Of a DNA stretch of 64,000 nt, positions 37,761 through 45,103 are shown piece after piece. The notes under the pieces were generated by a model. It made no database searches. It was not told the origin of the DNA and saw nothing but the letters and a program-made list of their open reading frames with translations. The translations under genes were made by a program, and so were the position numbers. Where the stretch lies: contig CAKKNE010000005.1 of NCBI GenBank assembly GCA_918797485.1, positions 4,340,001 to 4,404,000 on the forward strand. The letters run 5' to 3'. The first letter of the stretch is position 1, and each line of letters starts with the position of its first letter. This stretch comes from Pelagomonas calceolata (Eukaryota; Sar; Pelagophyceae; Pelagomonadales; Pelagomonadaceae).

Positions 37761-39284
37761 ATGCTCGGCACCAAGCCCCAAGCACCGAAGGACGGCGTCG
37801 CCTGCATCGTCGCCGCGACGGCCCAGATGGGCATCGGGAGGGACGGCGCGCTGCCCTGGCGTCTGAAGGGCGACATGGCCTACTTTAAGCGCGTGACGAC
37901 GGAGGCGCCCGCCTCGCAACAGAATGCTGTTGTGATGGGCCGGAAGACGTGGCTCTCGATTCCCAAGAAGTTCCGCCCGTTACCTGGTAGAGCCAACGTC
38001 GTCCTCTCGAGAAACCCCGACGCTAGAGAACAGCTAGATCTCCCGGAGGACGTCGCGTGTTACGCTTCGCTAGACGCGGCATTGACGCAGATGAAGGCGC
38101 GCGAGGACGTCGCGAAAGTGTTCGTCATCGGCGGTGGGGAATTGTACAAGGCGGCCGTTAATGATGCGCGGTGCACGGAGGTCCTACTTACAAGAGTCGA
38201 GGACCCCAAGGGCGTCCTACCCCAATGCGACGCCTTTTTTCCCGACCTCACCGGGACCGGGTTCACTACTGTAGCCATGTCGCCGCCCGAAAAGGAGGGC
38301 GACCTCGCCTACTCGTTCCAGACCCTTACCAGAGAATGTTCATCTACGAAGTTGGGCGACGTCACGAATTCATTGAAAGAAAAACTCGTCGAGAAGCCGC
38401 CGCCGGTACCTCCAGTGAACAAGGAGGAGCAGCAGTACCTGGATCTCATTAGGGAGATCCTCGATTCTGGTGTGGTCCGAGGCGACCGGACGGGCACGGG
38501 AACCAAATCTATTTTCGGCGCGAGAATGAAATTTTCATTAAGAGACGACGTCTTCCCCCTCCTCACGACGAAGCGCGTCTTCTGGCGCGGCGTCGCGGAA
38601 GAGTTGCTCTGGTTCGTGTCTGGGGCGACCAACGGTAAATTACTACAGGAGAAGAACATCCACATCTGGGACGGGAATGGCTCCCGAGAATTCCTCGACA
38701 AGCGCGGCCTCCCGCACCGGGAAGAGATGGACCTGGGCCCGGTCTACGGCTTCCAGTGGCGCCACTTCGGTGCGTCCTATGAGGACATGCACGCTGATTA
38801 TGCAGGGAAGGGCGTGGATCAACTCGCGGAGTGCATCCGCCAGATCAAGGGCGACCCGAACTCTAGAAGAATTGTCCTGTCGGCGTGGAACCCGGCGGAC
38901 CTGCCGGAGATGGCCCTGCCGCCGTGCCACATGTTCTGCCAGTTCTACGTGGCCAATGGGGAGTTGAGTTGCCAGATGTATCAAAGAAGCGCGGACATGG
39001 GCCTGGGGGTGCCGTTCAACATCGCGTCCTACGCTCTCTTGACGCGCATGGTGGCCCAAAGTACCAATCTAAAAGCGGGCGACTTCGTCCACGTCATCGG
39101 GGACGCGCACGTCTACCTGAACCACATCGACGCGCTCGAGGAGCAGCTCAAACGGGCGCCGCGGCCCTTTCCCTCGCTGACGATCAACGCGGCGAAGAAG
39201 GACATTGATGCGTTTGAGTACGACGACTTCACGGTCGATGGCTACAAGCCCTACCCGAAGATCCAGATGGAGATGGCCGTTTAG
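37761..39284 (+). CDS. DHFR-TS: Bifunctional dihydrofolate reductase-thymidylate synthase
   Basis: 507 residues; the fusion is typical of bikont eukaryotes. DHFR covers ~12-190: [19 protein letters not shown] with the catalytic acid D in [10 protein letters not shown], the NADPH-binding [12 protein letters not shown] and [12 protein letters not shown] covers ~220-507: the [17 protein letters not shown] opening, [12 protein letters not shown] with catalytic Cys, the phosphate-binding [11 protein letters not shown] and [22 protein letters not shown] makes dTMP from dUMP with methylene-THF; DHFR regenerates THF. The frame is open upstream to 37599 and encodes a signal-like stretch ([16 protein letters not shown]) but has no ATG, so an alternative or spliced leader is possible. 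Confidence 0.95.
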   Translation: MLGTKPQAPKDGVACIVAATAQMGIGRDGALPWRLKGDMAYFKRVTTEAPASQQNAVVMGRKTWLSIPKKFRPLPGRANVVLSRNPDAREQLDLPEDVACYASLDAALTQMKAREDVAKVFVIGGGELYKAAVNDARCTEVLLTRVEDPKGVLPQCDAFFPDLTGTGFTTVAMSPPEKEGDLAYSFQTLTRECSSTKLGDVTNSLKEKLVEKPPPVPPVNKEEQQYLDLIREILDSGVVRGDRTGTGTKSIFGARMKFSLRDDVFPLLTTKRVFWRGVAEELLWFVSGATNGKLLQEKNIHIWDGNGSREFLDKRGLPHREEMDLGPVYGFQWRHFGASYEDMHADYAGKGVDQLAECIRQIKGDPNSRRIVLSAWNPADLPEMALPPCHMFCQFYVANGELSCQMYQRSADMGLGVPFNIASYALLTRMVAQSTNLKAGDFVHVIGDAHVYLNHIDALEEQLKRAPRPFPSLTINAAKKDIDAFEYDDFTVDGYKPYPKIQMEMAV

Positions 39285-40117
39285 GGATACGCGCGTGCCT
39301 AAGTGGTCTTCTTCTTACAGCACAAGGGGAGGGGGTTTCTCGCGCCGGGCGGCACACCGCGCGTGTGCGCGGCGGCGGCGGCGGCGTCGCGGCGGCATCG
39401 TGCCTCTTAGTGCCGCGGGTCGGCTGACCGCGGGCTCTCGTTGAGAATGCCCGCGCCAACGGCCTGCATCGTGTCGTCGCTGATCACGCTGCACTCGTAC
39501 GCTTCGAAGTCCTGCTCGCACAGCTGCGCCGGGAACCTGTGCGGTTTGTGCCGTTTCGCCGGCGACGCTGTGCACCCGAAAAACAAGTTCGCGTCGCGCG
39601 CCGCGGCGGCCGCGGCGGGCGCATCGATCCCCGCGTCAAGCCACCGGCGACGGCATTTCGAAGGGGCCACTATAGTATGTCATCCGCGCCGCCGCGCACG
39701 ACCCGCCCTGCCACGGGAAGGAGAAAAACTGCACGTTCGGCTGTCGCTGTGGGCTTTGCGCGCTCGCCTGCCAGCGCGATGATGGGGCGCCAGTGGTGCG
39801 CATGGTAGGGGTGGTACCGGGCGCCATCTCCGCAAGAGGGCAGCCCCCAAGGTGCAATATTCAGTCCGCGCGGCCCCAAATACACTCCAAGAGCAAGGGC
39901 CTTTTTTTTTTGACCTCGACCTCGTCACGGGGTTTTATTGAAGGAGCGTACTGCGCCCATCAGGGGCCGCAGATACCTCCTCGGGCCGCCTCCCGACCGC
40001 TGGCTTGCCATCGACGCGCCGCGCCTGGGAACGCGCCCCGTACATCCGACGCGGGCACCCCCGACGCCATCGACGCGACACCTCCCGCCGCCAGTCACAA
40101 AAGAGTAGAAGTAGAAG
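39285..40117. other. Intergenic region with two introner-core words and a T-tract
   Basis: 833 bp between convergent genes. It contains GCCATCGACGCG at 40007 and GCCATCGACGCGACA at 40066, a T-run at about 39903-39912, and one doubtful minus-strand coding frame listed separately. Otherwise I see nothing. Confidence 0.4.
39407..39670 (-). CDS. Possible exon of an unidentified minus-strand gene
   Basis: 87-codon frame with protein-like composition (PAQLCEQDFEAYECSVISDD, FFGCTASPAKRHKPHRF) but no ATG at its start and no domain I recognise. Another minus-strand frame just upstream (39636-39857) also contains protein-like residues (NVQFFSFPWQGGSC). They could be two exons of one gene or chance frames. 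Low confidence. Confidence 0.25.
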   Translation of the reverse strand: MAPSKCRRRWLDAGIDAPAAAAAARDANLFFGCTASPAKRHKPHRFPAQLCEQDFEAYECSVISDDTMQAVGAGILNESPRSADPRH

Positions 40118-40822
40118 TCACAACAACGACAACATTACGCGCCCCGCCACGCCAAGGCCCGCGACGCCGACACAGCCCGCCACAAATAGCTCGAGCCGCA
40201 ATTTCAAACACTCCGCCCGCGCATTATCAAGCGCCTTCCCTTCCAACCCCGCAAACTCAGAAGTACAAAACACATTTTTGGACGTCGAAGAAGACAAAAA
40301 TTGCGACCGCCCGATGCGCCAATACAGCCAGTTCACGTGGCCGTATTCGAGACGCACTTGGGAAGCATAAAGCGCGTACGCCCCGCTCTCCGCGCCCAGG
40401 ATGCTCATGTCAAAATCCATGAAGAGCCGGCCGTCGTCGTCCAAGCCATTACCGTCGTGGCTCCACGTGCGCTCGATCCACTCTACTACCTTATTGATGC
40501 GTTCCGACGTCATTGTGGTACTCTGAGCGAATTCGACAAACACTTGAGCGGACTCGCGCTCGTTGCGGCCACCACCACCAGCAACGGCGTCGTAGACAAT
40601 GTCGTGGAAGATGGTGGCGAGATCCACGGCTACTCGGTCTTGCACTTCGTGGTCGGTAGCTAAGGTGAGCATGGCGTCGATGTGCACCAAAGTGTGGTAG
40701 TGCCGACCCGGTTCGCCGTAGCCGGTCTCGACGCGGCGCCACCATTCCCGTTCTTTTGTTTTGTTTACTTCTAAGCTCTCGCAGGCGAGGGTCCAGCGGC
40801 GGCGCACTCTTGCTGTTGCCAT
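40118..40822 (-). CDS. HD-superfamily metal-dependent phosphohydrolase
   Basis: 234 residues from ATG 40822; the longer frame has only a TTG start. Typical of the small predicted HD phosphohydrolase family (COG4339 type): WWRRVETGYGEPGRHYHTL, HIDAMLTLATDHEV, AVDLATIFHDIVYD with the HD metal pair, NERESAQVF, then DFDMSILGAESGAYALYASQ and RLEYGHVNWLYWRIGRSQFL. Substrate unknown, probably a nucleotide. The C-terminal LELFVAGCVGVAGLGVAGRV is hydrophobic and may anchor it in a membrane, which is unusual for the family. The introner core word lies directly before the ATG. Divergent from VIT1. Confidence 0.85.
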   Translation of the reverse strand: MATARVRRRWTLACESLEVNKTKEREWWRRVETGYGEPGRHYHTLVHIDAMLTLATDHEVQDRVAVDLATIFHDIVYDAVAGGGGRNERESAQVFVEFAQSTTMTSERINKVVEWIERTWSHDGNGLDDDGRLFMDFDMSILGAESGAYALYASQVRLEYGHVNWLYWRIGRSQFLSSSTSKNVFCTSEFAGLEGKALDNARAECLKLRLELFVAGCVGVAGLGVAGRVMLSLL

Positions 40823-41384
40823 TGTCGCGTCGATGGCGCTTATTTTGCACCAGTGTGTGATGCTCTCCGGTGAGTGGTGGCCCCAGCGGCGGTTCAAAGT
40901 TGCGAAAAAGTCGCTGTGCTGTCAATGCAAGGGATCAGATGCGCGTAATATGCACGCGTATCGACGTGCACAGCACCCGTGTTGCCTGTTCCAGCCGCAT
41001 TCCAGCCGCAATGTCGAGCTGCTCACAGATTATGTGATGCCCGCCCAGGCAGGCGGGTCTTCTACGAGTCCCCAGGCCTGCAGAACCTCCGTGTATCGAT
41101 AGGCGCGTGATTGGAGCTAGCGTTTAAGGTGCTAGCCATCTGAGCAAGGCGGTGCAAATCGGTCAAAGTGACTGCCTGCGCGGCCCCTAAAGCTCCCCGT
41201 ATCTTAGGGTGAACTCTCATAACGCTGCGCTTGAGTACTGCGAGCGCTGCTGCTTATTAGCGCCGCCGCGCGACGCTTGACTTACCTTCCTCGCCTCCTC
41301 TGGCCAGGAGAAGAGCTGCCGCGACGCCACCGCGACCGGCCTGCGCAGATCGAGTATCGCTGCCAGACCACACACGCCTGAAAC
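40823..41384. promoter_or_regulatory. Divergent promoter with CTAG-pair motif at 41117-41135
   Basis: 562 bp between the HD phosphohydrolase and the iron transporter, no gene. CTAGCGTTTAAGGTGCTAG is a partial element copy. The reverse core word TGTCGCGTCGATGGC is at 40823-40837, touching the HD start codon. Confidence 0.45.
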
Positions 41385-42221
41385 ATGGCGCCGAACGAGC
41401 GGACGCACGTCGACAAAAGCCAGGCCCAGGCCGCGTACTCGGCGCTCGATGTGGAAGCCTCGGCGCGAGCCCACGCGTCGAGGGTCGACGGCGGCCACGA
41501 CGAGGCCCATTCGAAAGTCGGCGGCCAACTCAAAACGATAGTCTTCGGCGGTCTCGATGGCATCCTCACGTCTTTTGCGATCGTCTCCTCGTGCGCCGGC
41601 TCGGGACTCACCAGTCGCGTAGTACTGCTCTTGGGAGCCTGCAACATCTTGGCGGACGCCATGGCCATGGGTGTTGGGGAATACCTCTCGACAAAATCGT
41701 CAGATGAATATGCCAGGAGGGAACGCGCGCGGGAGGACTGGGAGCTCAGAAATCACCCCGAGGGCGAGGTCGAGGAGATGGTCGAGATCTATGTCCAGCG
41801 GGGCATGTCTCGCGAAGATGCGCAAGTCGTGATAAGCACGATGGCGAAGTATCACGACTTCTTCGTCGACGTCATGATGGTCGAGGAGCTCGGGTTGTTT
41901 GTCCCGGAGGAGGACGCGTGGGTCGAGTCGGCGAAGGACGGGCTGCTCATGTTCGCGTCGTTCGTCGTGTTCGGGACGGCGCCGCTCGTCGGGTATTTAC
42001 TTACTCCTCTCTTTGTTCACGATCCGTCGGAGCACGACCTGTTCCTGGCCGCTTGTGCCGTGACTGGAGTGACGCTGTTTAGTCTGGGCGCGGCGAAGGC
42101 TAGATTTGTGCAACAAAAGGCCTTGAAGCTGGGCGCCGAGACGCTGGCGCTGGGGGCTTTATGCGCGTCGGTGGCCTACTTCTGCGGCGCCGCGCTGTCG
42201 TCGCAGCTCCCCTCGCACTAA
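41385..42221 (+). CDS. VIT1: Vacuolar iron transporter, VIT1/CCC1 family
   Basis: 278 residues. Family signatures in order: LKTIVFGGLDGILTSFAIVS (membrane helix 1 with the conserved Asp), ACNILADAMAMGVGEYLSTK, a cytosolic metal-binding helix region (ARREREDWEL-type, EGEVEEMVEIYVQRGMSRED), then helices around GLLMFASFVVFGTAPLVGYL, FLAACAVTGVTLFSLGAAK and ETLALGALCASVAYFCGAAL. VIT1/CCC1 proteins move ferrous iron (and Mn) from the cytosol into the vacuole in exchange for protons, storing iron and preventing toxicity. Start ATG 41385. A hemerythrin-RING gene of iron-sensor type lies 0.9 kb further on. Confidence 0.93.
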   Translation: MAPNERTHVDKSQAQAAYSALDVEASARAHASRVDGGHDEAHSKVGGQLKTIVFGGLDGILTSFAIVSSCAGSGLTSRVVLLLGACNILADAMAMGVGEYLSTKSSDEYARRERAREDWELRNHPEGEVEEMVEIYVQRGMSREDAQVVISTMAKYHDFFVDVMMVEELGLFVPEEDAWVESAKDGLLMFASFVVFGTAPLVGYLLTPLFVHDPSEHDLFLAACAVTGVTLFSLGAAKARFVQQKALKLGAETLALGALCASVAYFCGAALSSQLPSH

Positions 42222-42347
42222 CCTGTCGTGTTTCTAGTTTCTACCAGTACGCCATCGCCGCGACGGCTAGACGCGACGGCGTCGTGTAGCTACTCTAGAT
42301 AAACGGGACATAGTTGCGTTACTCGGCGCGGAGACGGAAAGGCGTCC

Positions 42348-42713
42348 CTAGTGCGAGCACTGGTCGCACTGGCAGCCCGGCGCGTGCGCCACGTTCGCGA
42401 AGCCGCCCGGGCAGAGGCAGACGCTTTCGCAGCCGCACGGCAGGCTGTGCTTTTTGAGTACCGTCCCCTTCGCGGCGCACATCGCACAGCCGCAAAAGGG
42501 GTCCGCGCAGACGTCGCAGTCCGGGCACGTACTCGCGGTCGCGGCGCGGAGGATGGCCTGGAAGCCGCCCTGGGAGCGGGCGAGGGCCGATGACCGCTGC
42601 TGCAGCGCCGCCGGCCGAGGTGCTGCTGTTTGCCTCAGCCAGGTGAAAGCGACGGCCGGCGTGAGTAGGTAGCTGGCCACGAGGGCCGCGACGATCTCGA
42701 GGAAGTAGCCCAT
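42348..42713 (-). CDS. Small Cys-rich protein with plastid-type presequence
   Basis: 121 residues. N-terminus MGYFLEIVAALVASYLLTPA is a signal peptide, cleavage context AVA|FTW as in heterokont plastid import, then a basic Ser/Arg transit-like stretch. The mature C-terminal ~60 residues have about 13 Cys in CxxC/CxC pairs (STCPDCDVCADPFCGCAMCA, LPCGCESVCLCPGG, PGCQCDQCSH), suggesting metal binding, possibly zinc, copper or iron-sulphur. No exact family recognised. It lies between the iron transporter and the hemerythrin-RING gene. Confidence 0.68.
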   Translation of the reverse strand: MGYFLEIVAALVASYLLTPAVAFTWLRQTAAPRPAALQQRSSALARSQGGFQAILRAATASTCPDCDVCADPFCGCAMCAAKGTVLKKHSLPCGCESVCLCPGGFANVAHAPGCQCDQCSH

Positions 42714-43126
42714 GCTTCCCGCTGTTTACGTCCGGGGGCCGCCGCGCGGACTGCAATGGCAAGGACAGCGACGCTCTGCCTCACCAGCCTTAAGCGTGCC
42801 GCTGGGGGCCGTCGCGTCGAGCTCTCCAGCGACCAATAGGACGCGTGAGACTCGCCTTTGACACGTGGGGACCGTGCCAGCTTCAAGCAGGAGCAGGCAT
42901 ACTGGGGGAAGGCACCGCGTCCCGCGGCGCGAGTTGAAGTTCGGCAAAACCGGACTCCTACGGGGCGGGCGGACCGCGCGGACTTCCCCGCACCACGCCA
43001 GACGCGAGGGTCGCGCGACGCTCGGAATTGATACGATATCGGAGAGCAGAGACGGCCGGGCGTTGGACGACCGGAACAGGAGCCCCCCAAAAAAAAAGCT
43101 CAAGATATAAACAGACAGGCTCGTTA
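42714..43126. other. Intergenic region
   Basis: 413 bp upstream of the Cys-rich gene and downstream of the hemerythrin-RING gene, both on the minus strand. An A-tract follows a C-tract near 43085-43095. No gene or family motif recognised. Confidence 0.4.
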
Positions 43127-44470
43127 CTACTTGGAGGAGGACGAGGGCTTGGCCGCCGTGATGACCGTGGCCAGGAAGTCGAGCGGGTTCGCGCCCGCGG
43201 CCGGCGCCGGCGCCGCGCCGGCGCCGCACTGCCGGCACGCCGTGTTCCCCTGGAGACACCGCGCGTGGACGACGTGGCCGCATGGTAAAGCGTCGAGCAA
43301 CTCGAGAGAAGCAAAAACGCACCTTCCACACCGCGCGCACGCCTCCGAGACCTTGCGCGCGGGCTCGTCTCCAACAGTCTTGGGAGAGACCTCGTACGGC
43401 GCCGGGTTCGCGTCGGCCGGGCAGACGTGCACGAAGGGCGGGTCCCGGGAGCATGCCCGGCCCTTCGGCGCGCGGATGCACTGGTGGCACTTCATGCAGT
43501 GAAACGCATCTATACCGAGACCTCGTCCCGGCTTGCACGCGTCGCAGTACGGGCAGTGGTAGGAAGGACCCTCTATTTTGACTTCACCGGTCTCGTCGTT
43601 CGAACTGATCGTCGAGTCGCCGTCGTCGTCCTTCTTTCTTCTTTTCCTTTTACCCCGCTTCTTCGGCGGGGGCGGCGGCCGTTTCGCGACGCAGTAGGCG
43701 CAGGGGCCCCCCGAGGAGCTGCAGGCGCCTCGCGCTGACCCGCCTTTCTGGGCACCGCTCACGGAAGCTAACGAGGCCAGCCAGGCCCGGAACTTGCCGC
43801 CGCCGACCGCGCTCATGGTGGCGAGCACGTGTCTCGCCTGCAAGGGTTCGAGGTTCGGCACCACTACTTCTAGGGTAGCCACCGTGTCGTCCGCGCCTCG
43901 TCTCCCTAGGACCGCGCCTGTTAACTGGAGTAACTCGTCATGCGCAAAGGCTCGTCGCAACCGCGGAAGCATCTCCTCCTCCTCTTCCAACATGTGGTCG
44001 GCCATGAACTCCCTAAAACCATCCAACTCGAGCTTGAGGGAAGCTAGTTTTCGTTTGAAGTCGGCGCTGTTCGGCTTTGCTGCTAGGAGTTTCGTAAAAG
44101 CCTGCTCCGCGGCTTCGAGCTTCTGCGTCTCCACATCGTGGGCGGCGTCGTGCTCCGGCGTCGTTTCAATGCCTCTCGTCTGGGCTTCCCGCAACTCGAG
44201 CGCTGGTAGCAACAAGTCGTCCTCCGCGGACGAGTGCGCCCGAAACACGACGGCGTAGCGTTCAAAGCGCCGCGCGGCATCAGATAATTGCTTCGTGTCG
44301 TTCTTCGCGCCGTGCACCGCATCACAAACCGCCTGCATCTCGAGGCGCATGGCGCGGTGAATACTCAGGATCTCGATCAAGGGGTCGGAGACGAGCTGCT
44401 CGTGCCGCGGCTTGAGCGAGAGCGGGTCGGCGGGCGGCGGCGTGACGGGGGGCGGCGAGGTCGTCGTCAT
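43127..44470 (-). CDS. Hemerythrin-zinc finger-RING protein, BRUTUS/HRZ-like
   Basis: 447 residues. An N-terminal hemerythrin (HHE) domain (~25-185) shows IEILSIHRAMRLEMQAV, VVFRAHSSAEDDLLLPAL and FREFMADHMLEEEEEMLPRL, giving His and Glu iron ligands. After a basic KKRGKRKRRKK linker comes a CTCHY-type zinc finger (YHCPYCDACKPGRG, FHCMKCHQCI) and a C-terminal RING-like finger (CARCGRCV...LPCGHVVHARC...CRQCG). This order is that of plant BRUTUS/HRZ ubiquitin ligases, which sense iron by hemerythrin and degrade iron-response regulators; plant versions have three hemerythrin domains and a CHY finger, while this has one. Near VIT1. Start ATG 44470. Confidence 0.85.
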   Translation of the reverse strand: MTTTSPPPVTPPPADPLSLKPRHEQLVSDPLIEILSIHRAMRLEMQAVCDAVHGAKNDTKQLSDAARRFERYAVVFRAHSSAEDDLLLPALELREAQTRGIETTPEHDAAHDVETQKLEAAEQAFTKLLAAKPNSADFKRKLASLKLELDGFREFMADHMLEEEEEMLPRLRRAFAHDELLQLTGAVLGRRGADDTVATLEVVVPNLEPLQARHVLATMSAVGGGKFRAWLASLASVSGAQKGGSARGACSSSGGPCAYCVAKRPPPPPKKRGKRKRRKKDDDGDSTISSNDETGEVKIEGPSYHCPYCDACKPGRGLGIDAFHCMKCHQCIRAPKGRACSRDPPFVHVCPADANPAPYEVSPKTVGDEPARKVSEACARCGRCVFASLELLDALPCGHVVHARCLQGNTACRQCGAGAAPAPAAGANPLDFLATVITAAKPSSSSK

Positions 44471-45103
44471 GCTTCGTATCTTTTTTTGGAACTGGTTCCC
44501 CTCGTTGACGCCGGCGCTCGTCGGCGCGCGGGCTCAAATTTCAGGAGGAACCGGCGTCCGTGTTTGGGCGCGTCCGCAGCGAGTTCTTTGACGCGCGTGG
44601 GTGGCCCAACGCGCGCAACCAGACGCGGGGCGCGGATTTTGGATGTGTATGAAATGGCTGAGTTTGCGGCGCGCAGACGTCCTTTGGCGCCTCTGCGGCG
44701 AGGGTGTGGCGTTGCTGGTATTTTTTGTGCCTCGCGGAGAGGCTGGGGCGCCCTGGTTCACCGAGTGTGGCCAGCTACGATATAGCTGTGCTGCTCCGGT
44801 GGGTGTGCTCGAGGAGCACACGCCCAGTCCAGTTTCGCTAACCGAGCGGTCTTCGGAAGCGGTGCATCCTTGCCAACATACGTCTCCACAGCCCCGTTTA
44901 GCGCAGTTTAGCCGAGGCGCTCCACAAAGGCTGGCTTTGACACAGGCCCAAAGCCATTGCAAATAGCCGCGCGACGGGGCTCAAACCGACGCATCGGCAG
45001 CTCAGAGTTGTTCGTTTGCAAGGAACAAATCAGAATCCGCAGTGATTTGCAGCGCCACCGCAGCAGCAGGGGAGAGCACCCCTCTCACTGCCCAGCCAGC
45101 AAA
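44471..45103. promoter_or_regulatory. Divergent intergenic region with GTGTGCTC hairpin
   Basis: 633 bp between the hemerythrin-RING and SAC-like genes. The inverted repeat GTGTGCTC-GAG-GAGCACAC lies at 44803-44821. No CTAG element was found. Long frames here lack domain features and are probably chance. Confidence 0.45.

Noticed and set aside
43131-43502. Plus-strand frame opposite the hemerythrin-RING gene
   Set aside because: Antisense shadow of the zinc-finger region.
44534-44966. Overlapping frames on both strands between the hemerythrin-RING and SAC-like genes
   Set aside because: No start context, domain or protein-like composition; treated as intergenic.
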